A DNA stretch of 64,000 nt from Sphagnum compactum (Eukaryota; Bryophyta; Sphagnopsida; Sphagnales). This document shows, one piece after another, positions 58,894 through 64,000 of the stretch (position 1 is the first letter of the stretch; each line of letters starts with the position of its first letter). The translations under genes were made by a program, and so were the position numbers. The notes under the pieces are model-generated. The model saw nothing but the letters and a program-made list of their open reading frames with translations. It was not told where the DNA came from and did not search any database. Location of the stretch: positions 13,072,213-13,136,212 of the forward strand of contig OZ234493.1 in NCBI GenBank assembly GCA_965153455.1, in the 5' to 3' direction.

Positions 58894-59865
58894 ATGGTGT
58901 CGTTGCTGGTAGCTACGTATGCAGACGTAGCTTCCATCAACCCTGCTTGTGCACTCCTCGCGCTTTTGCCTTCACTCTGGCGACCTGGCCCGTATCTGGA
59001 CTCTTGTGCCTCGTTCGCCCATGGCTCCTTCCGCTTGTTGCAGCTACATGGACGAATCGTGTATGAAGATCATCTGGAGCGGCGATGGGAAGCGCAAACG
59101 GGGGAGAAAGTGTCGGAGATCATCTTCATGAGCAGACATACAGCGGTTTCCAATCGACCTGCACTCACGGTACATCCCATAGGTATTCCTCATCTCCTTC
59201 CTCATGAAACGCCGCCCGCAGGGGGACGACCCGGCTGGGCTGCTCCCCCAAACTCCAGGATCGGTCCTTGGTTCCGACTCCTCAAGTCTGTTGCCGTGAG
59301 TCAATCCCTGTTTCCGGAGTTCGAGATCACTCTGGAAGCGACTCATCATGGACCAGAGACAGAAGTGCCTGCGATGTTTGTTGAGATCGGTAGTACTGAG
59401 GAGTACTGGCAGAGACAGGATGCAGCCAAAGCCATAGCCATGCTCTTCTCCCAAGGATTAGGTCTCGATGGCAGCCCTGGAGTCGGAGTTTGGAGTCAAG
59501 AGGCCAACGGCGGAGACAAGGTGCTGTTAGGGTTAGGAGGTGGCCATTACGCTCCCAGACATGGAGATATTGCAGTGAAGGAAGGTGTCTGGGTTGGCCA
59601 TCTGTTGTCTGGCTATTCCTTAGTAATGGAGGAGCCACCGCCCCAGGTTCTCAAGAGCAAGAACTACGCTCAGATTCAGGGGACATGGAAAGAGGCCATC
59701 AAGGAAGCTGTTGCGGCAACCAGGAAGAGTTTTCCAGGAGGAGAAGTGGTTGTGCACCTCGACAGCAAGAGCTTTAAGGGCTGGCAACGAAGTGCAATCA
59801 CCTGGTTCTTGAGTGAAGAAGGTGTGAGTATTGGTAAACCCCAGGACTTTGCACCATCTTCTTGA
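58894..59865 (+). CDS. DTD2 (GEK1): D-aminoacyl-tRNA deacylase, plant/archaeal type
   Basis: DTD2 hydrolyses D-amino acids wrongly attached to tRNA and, in plants, also removes aldehyde-modified aminoacyl-tRNA; the Arabidopsis GEK1 mutant is ethanol-sensitive. The 323-residue protein matches the family throughout: MVSLLVATYADVASINPAC at the start, IIFMSRHTAVSNRPALTVHP, ITLEATHHGPETEVPAMFVE, IGSTEEYWQRQDAA, LGLGGGHYAPRHGDIAVKEG (about 213-232), WVGHLLSGYSLVMEEP and LDSKSFKGWQRSAITWFLSE. The frame opens 29 codons earlier (58807), but that stretch is Cys/Ala-rich and unconserved, so I place the start at 58894. The gene is a single intact exon. Confidence 0.96.
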   Translation: MVSLLVATYADVASINPACALLALLPSLWRPGPYLDSCASFAHGSFRLLQLHGRIVYEDHLERRWEAQTGEKVSEIIFMSRHTAVSNRPALTVHPIGIPHLLPHETPPAGGRPGWAAPPNSRIGPWFRLLKSVAVSQSLFPEFEITLEATHHGPETEVPAMFVEIGSTEEYWQRQDAAKAIAMLFSQGLGLDGSPGVGVWSQEANGGDKVLLGLGGGHYAPRHGDIAVKEGVWVGHLLSGYSLVMEEPPPQVLKSKNYAQIQGTWKEAIKEAVAATRKSFPGGEVVVHLDSKSFKGWQRSAITWFLSEEGVSIGKPQDFAPSS

Positions 59866-60264
59866 GCTCAAAGATCCTTAAGTCTTCTTCTCTGATGCAT
59901 ACCTTAATCTATGTGATTGGAGAAGCAAGGAACCTTACGTCGTCTTCTTCAATGCACACCTTGTCTATGTGATTGGAGAAGCCACAAACCTTAAGTCTTC
60001 TTCTTCAATGCACAACTTGTTTATGTGATTGGAGAAGTGGCAGCATGGGAGGAGAAGATAACCCAAAATTGGTGCAGGAACCCACCTGACCTGAGAGGTT
60101 TTCTCCAACACCCACTTCTAGAACTCACAATAGCTGCACATTTGGCAAAGTATTCTTTGATTGGATTAGCAAAGAAATGTAGAAGCTCAAGCAAGAAACA
60201 AACAACACTTTGTAACTAGATGTAGACTCCTTGTACATCTCCGCAGTCACTTTGGACCTTCTTC
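59866..60264. repeat. DTD2 3' flank with a short repeat
   Basis: A unit of about 60 bases with ttaagtcttcttctt, caatgcacaccttgtctatg and tgattggagaag is repeated three times between about 59877 and 60040, probably in the DTD2 3' UTR. Confidence 0.75.
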
Positions 60265-60486
60265 TCAGCATAGGTACTCATGAATATCCTCAGGCCTCAT
60301 CTTCCCCACCTTCAAAACCCAGTTCCAGTTTCCCTGAAAAAGGGGGGGAAAAAAACAAGCAGTTGACAGAAAACAACTTGGAAGAAGAGTGTTAGCATTT
60401 CAGAAAACCAGAATACAGTCTCAAAGCCATGCATCAAAACATAACCTGCCCTAAATTGCTCACTTGCTCACCAGAAGGATCAGGGT
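60265..60486 (-). CDS. Two terminal exons of an unidentified minus-strand gene
   Basis: Exons at 60486-60446 (PDPSGEQVSNLGQ) and 60333-60265 (GNWNWVLKVGKMRPEDIHEY, then LC and stop) have good acceptor tracts, a GT donor and matching phase. The composition looks like real protein. I do not recognise the family. Upstream exons were not found with confidence; a stretch near 60650-60560 follows a good acceptor but contains stops in each frame. It might be the 3' end of the gene at the right edge, interrupted by the retroelement between them. Confidence 0.4.
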
Positions 60487-61232
60487 CTGAAAACTACACA
60501 GGACACCACAAAAGCAATTAGAAGATCTATGCTGCCAGTGATCCTTATTGGGTTCTCATCTTCCATGCTCCAGCTTATGTTGCAGCTCTAAATCGAATTG
60601 GTGACCTCGAAGCTCTTTCCATCACAACTGAAAAATAGAAAGGTAGCATGACCATGTGCAACAACACACTTATGAGTACTAGAAAGACCCAACAAAGGAA
60701 GTCATCTTATGAGGAAACATTGGCCATTCTAAAGAAAGCCCTTTGGACTGTACATGACAGCAGAGACCCATAACATCATCATGTATTTCTGCATTCTATG
60801 ACTTTGAAATCAACAGCATCTGCCACTCTAGGAGATGGTGAAGCACATCCCCTCAATAGGCTAAACAAACAAAAAAGGGTCCCTGGCCTGAATACATTCA
60901 AACAGTCCTCTAAAGATTGAAAAACCAGAAAAAAGATAAGGGAGAGAATGCCACAAAACTTGGCTATTAGAATGAATGTGAATCACTAGTTGGGATCAAG
61001 CTCTCTCCCATTCAGAAATATTCCATAATGACCATTACAAGACAACAACAATTGAAATTTAGCTCACTAGACACAATGCAGATTGAAAAAATACATTCCA
61101 AAGCTGCAGTTCCTTTCATCCACTATGGAAATAAAACTGTTTTCATGTAAATGAAGGGATAAATAAAGCAAATTAGCTAGCACTAGTTGAGCATCACAAA
61201 ACTCACTAAAACAAGCAAATAGGCTTAAATTA

Positions 61233-61580
61233 TATCTTTCACAAGAATAGAGAAATCTCCATTCTCACAATGAAGAAGAAACAGCAAGGTTAACACTTCC
61301 TCAGGAAGCCACAGAAAGAACCAAACTGGGGAAGACAGAACAAACAAAAAACAAAAAACACACACTGGTATGAACAAAAGTGCGTGTCTCACACCTCTTC
61401 AGGGACCATTGATAGTAGTATGTATGATAGTGACTTAACTACCACAACTTCCCCACTGACTTCATCAGCTCCCTACAGTGGGTAAAGGCCGGTGACAAGC
61501 ACCAACCTACGAACTGAGTTTCTGCTGCAATTCCAGAAGCAATGGGAAGACTCAGCCATACTACTGGCTAGCAACAGACC
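61233..61580. repeat. Dispersed repeat copy
   Basis: 61233-61282 (tatctttcacaagaatagag, aaatctccattctcac) matches 6523-6575 in FKBP15 intron 5. 61441-61580 matches 17850-18050, and in part 5601-5660. The same order of blocks suggests one old repeat family. Confidence 0.6.
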
Positions 61581-61763
61581 ACAACAACAAGGATAAGACA
61601 AAGAAACAAAGAATGACAGAAAGAGAAAAGAAAAACTAAAGGAAAGGACAAACAGGGAAAGACTATGAACAAGTGGGCTTACAAGAAGCTCCCCACTTAC
61701 AAGACCCGAAGCAAAATCATTTTGAAAAGGCCAAAAGCGGAAATTCCAAACAGGATTTTTTCT

Positions 61764-62640
61764 TTAATTAATAAGCAACCCCCTAGGTCTCTTTAGAAGA
61801 ATTTTTAAAGGGTAGCCTTTAGCCTTCAGAAAGACAATAAGACTGACCATCTGAAAGACAAAATACTTCTTACAACTACAAAGTCTCAAGAATCTGTCAA
61901 ATTGACTATTGATAACCCCCAGCTTTGCAGTCATTGAGATATTGGAATGAACATGAGGCATTCTAATCATTTCAAGACCTGCATACTCTGGTTGAGAGCA
62001 TTTGTCAAAAATGTCACAGGATAAACCTTGAGGACTTTGTCTCACAGCTAGATCCAAGAAATTACAAGAGAAGCCTTTAGACGTACAATTCAACTCACAA
62101 GATGTTTTTGGGTATATGCCGCTACCAAAAGAGTCTTGGTTAAGGTGCATGAAGTTCACAAAGTCTGGAAAATCAGGAACAAAAAGATCATCCACAAACC
62201 TACGAACCAGGGACAATCTATGAAGCACACCAGGACATGTGTTACTCTTCGAGAGACACTTAATGAAATCAAACGCATAGGTAAAGAGATAGAAATTAGC
62301 CAAACAGACCGCACAATTAGTACCCATGGGGATACCAATGCATTGTCTATAAACACCATGACCAATACAAAGAAACAAATTGTCTAATAAGAAATCCAGC
62401 CAAGAGATCAAATCTGAAGCCTCTGCAAAATTGAAGCTATGAAGATTTCAAACAAAATAATCCCTGCATTATTTTTCAGCAACAAAAACCTAAAGTTCAA
62501 AGCTGTTTTCTTAATCATCAAAAACTTAAAACGATGAAGCTTCAGCATCCAATTAAACACTTTATTTATCAGAACTCTCATACAAGCTTTTAGGCTTAAA
62601 TTGTATATTCCAACATAAATTAATGGAGACATCATCAAGT
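61764..62640 (-). pseudogene. Penelope-like element reverse transcriptase, degraded
   Basis: The 215-residue frame at 62411-61764 has the RT palm and thumb order of Penelope-like elements: LISWLDFLLDN, VYRQCIGIPMGTNCAVCLAN (motif B), LVRRFVDDLFVPDFPDF (motif C, with both Asp intact), IYPKTSCELN, FSCNFLDLAVRQSP, RMPHVHSNIS and LGVINSQFDRFLRLCS, ending KRPRGLLIN and stop. N-terminal RT motifs lie in another frame upstream (62638-62408) or are lost: a stop precedes HSFNFAEASDL. No GIY-YIG endonuclease, terminal repeats or ribozyme was recognised. It is a relic, with an unusually clean catalytic core. Confidence 0.7.
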
Positions 62641-62773
62641 TTTATCCCATAACTTCCATTTAAAAGGCTTGCTTTCAGCATTGAAAACTTCTGAAAGTTT
62701 CTCAAATTGTACTAGGAATGCTGTACACAAAGAGGTCACTAACTATGCTAAAGTAACAAATCTTACTTGAAAA

Positions 62774-64000
62774 TTAGGGGGTTGGTTGAAAGCGGCCTAG
62801 CCTTCGAAGCTTTCGTCGTCTCTCCCAGGCCAGCTCTTTTACCTTGATCTCACCTTTCACAGGAGTTTCTGAAAGAAACACAGAAAATAGCAGTGATAAT
62901 CACCTTCTCTACAAATTGTTTATGTTGAAATAAGCTTAAACAGTCAAGCCCTACGATTAAAGAAGGATTTGTGGTGGCAACTCAATTAACATCAGCATAG
63001 CAGTTCATGTACCTAGACAAGTGTAGACTATTGAGCACTGATCTTGAGGTCCTCTACATTCTCCACATACTAAACAACAAATAGAACAGGTGATTCCTTA
63101 TTGATGCAAGAAAATTGACATATCCCCTACAAATTGTTCATGTGACATCCCTGAAAAGAAGTTGTCTAGCTGTTGGCTTCCTTAAGCATAGGAATATCCT
63201 AATCTGAGTCTCTGGCGATTCCATTCTTCAAGATGTGTGCTCCTTCACATGGCTTCTCTCTCTTTCCAGTCACAGAAAAATTCTTTTTTCTGTATGGTAA
63301 TACCCTGAGACCTTATGTCCAGGAACAGACTCCAAATGGACCATGAATACTCAAAGTCTGTAGAAATTACCTGGAATGGAATTTGCAGTGAGATCTCTGT
63401 TGTCTGACAATACTTCTTGAGCTAAAGGTTTCCATTGCTCCGATGATGAATATGGACAGCCCATACCCACACTCAGTCCTCGTAAAATGTGAATTGTTCT
63501 CAGTATGAAGAACAGATCCTTTGGAAAATTCTGCCACCGCCAAGGAAAAGGTTTCTAGCTTGTCACACATTGCTCTCAGTTGCTAACATCCCACTACTCC
63601 TAACATGTTACTTCTGAAACAGTATAAGGAGGAGTATTATGGTCACCCTACAAAGAACACACACAGGACCCAAAACAGCTTTGCTTTACACAATGAGCAG
63701 TGTCAGATGACATATAAGGCTGATCTGACAGTGGGAAATCGCAAGCAAAATTATGCTTTCTTTATAGATCTGCTGGAGAATTAAGTACAAATACCAACAA
63801 AGATAGTCTCCAAATGCACAAAAAAAATTTAATAACATTCCAACTGTACATTAGAAAACTGGACACAGCATTAGAGATCTTCTGTTGCAGATTATTTGAG
63901 AGAATGAAAAAAGTTGCTTGGGTTGCTGGGATGGATATACAGGCACCTTCACAGAGATTTCATTGAGAACAGAATCGTCCCCGAATGGATTGGCAATTGC
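62774..64000 (-). CDS. ABC1K/ADCK-family protein, C-terminal exons (gene continues past right edge)
   Basis: ABC1 (ADCK/UbiB) atypical kinases act in mitochondria or plastids in quinone and lipid metabolism. On the minus strand, the exon at about 63554-63371 reads NFPKDLFFILRTIHILRGLS and VGMGCPYSSSEQWKPLAQEV, matching the conserved FPxDL..LR...LLRGLS segment. It is joined in phase to 62868-62774 (ETPVKGEIKVKELAWERRRK, ending GRFQPTP and stop). A probable upstream exon is 64000-63947 (AIANPFGDDSVLNEISVK). A donor inside the 62868 exon (AAAG before gtgaga) could give another C-terminus. Exon links other than the last are tentative; the kinase core lies outside the window. Confidence 0.55.

Noticed and set aside
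63367-63570. 67-residue frame MCDKLETFSLAVAEFSKG.
   Set aside because: It overlaps the ABC1K exon in another frame; the alternative frame gives the conserved FPKDLFFILRTIHILRGLS.
1-64000. CRISPR arrays, bacterial operons, tRNA or rRNA genes.
   Set aside because: The window is plant nuclear DNA. Repeats lack the direct-repeat/spacer pattern and I saw no cloverleaf with A and B boxes.

Overview
The window is nuclear DNA of a land plant, probably a non-flowering vascular plant such as a fern. The evidence is spliced genes with GT-AG introns, plant-only families (an EIN3-like ethylene transcription factor, the plant/archaeal DTD2 deacylase, an MCAfunc-type kinase relic), telo-box CCCTAAA motifs and CT tracts near genes, and long AT-rich intergenic stretches with decayed transposons. 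The species assignment is inference.

Left part (0-22.5 kb), gene-rich, all genes on the minus strand. The N-terminal half of a DNA2/JHS1 replication helicase-nuclease runs off the left edge (1-3687). It is followed by an ER-lumen FKBP15-type prolyl isomerase with six exons (5832-8344), an intronless EIN3/EIL transcription factor (11589-13646) and a five-exon RRM protein (18550-21535). Exon phases agree across every junction of the FKBP15 and RRM models and across the assembled part of DNA2.

Middle (22.5-50 kb), mostly transposon relics and AT-rich DNA. It holds a broken non-LTR retroelement that has lost its catalytic RT segment (22.7-25.3 kb), a degenerate minisatellite (25.9-26.5 kb), a pogo-like (Tc1/mariner) transposase relic (27.0-28.2 kb), a MITE (30.0-30.35 kb), a non-autonomous Helitron with precise ends (33486-34258), an SF3A2 splicing-factor pseudogene missing exons (37.3-38.4 kb), the intronless 26S proteasome subunit RPN7 (38901-40079, plus strand), a probable LCAT4-like relic (41.9-42.5 kb), and several tandem repeats.

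Right part (50-64 kb). It holds intronless COG6 (50534-52714, plus), a degraded MCAfunc/protein-kinase pseudogene (54.7-56.1 kb, minus), a second Helitron of the same family on the minus strand (56264-58133), intronless DTD2/GEK1 (58894-59865, plus), two terminal exons of an unidentified minus-strand gene, a Penelope-like reverse transcriptase relic (61.76-62.6 kb, minus), and C-terminal exons of an ABC1K/ADCK-like gene running off the right edge.

The genes are unrelated housekeeping and regulatory functions (DNA replication, ER folding, ethylene response, RNA binding, proteolysis, Golgi trafficking, D-amino-acid editing), and nothing suggests a functional cluster. The most unusual content is mobile: a Helitron family recognised by paired ends on both strands, and a Penelope-like RT, a retroelement class reported only patchily in plants.
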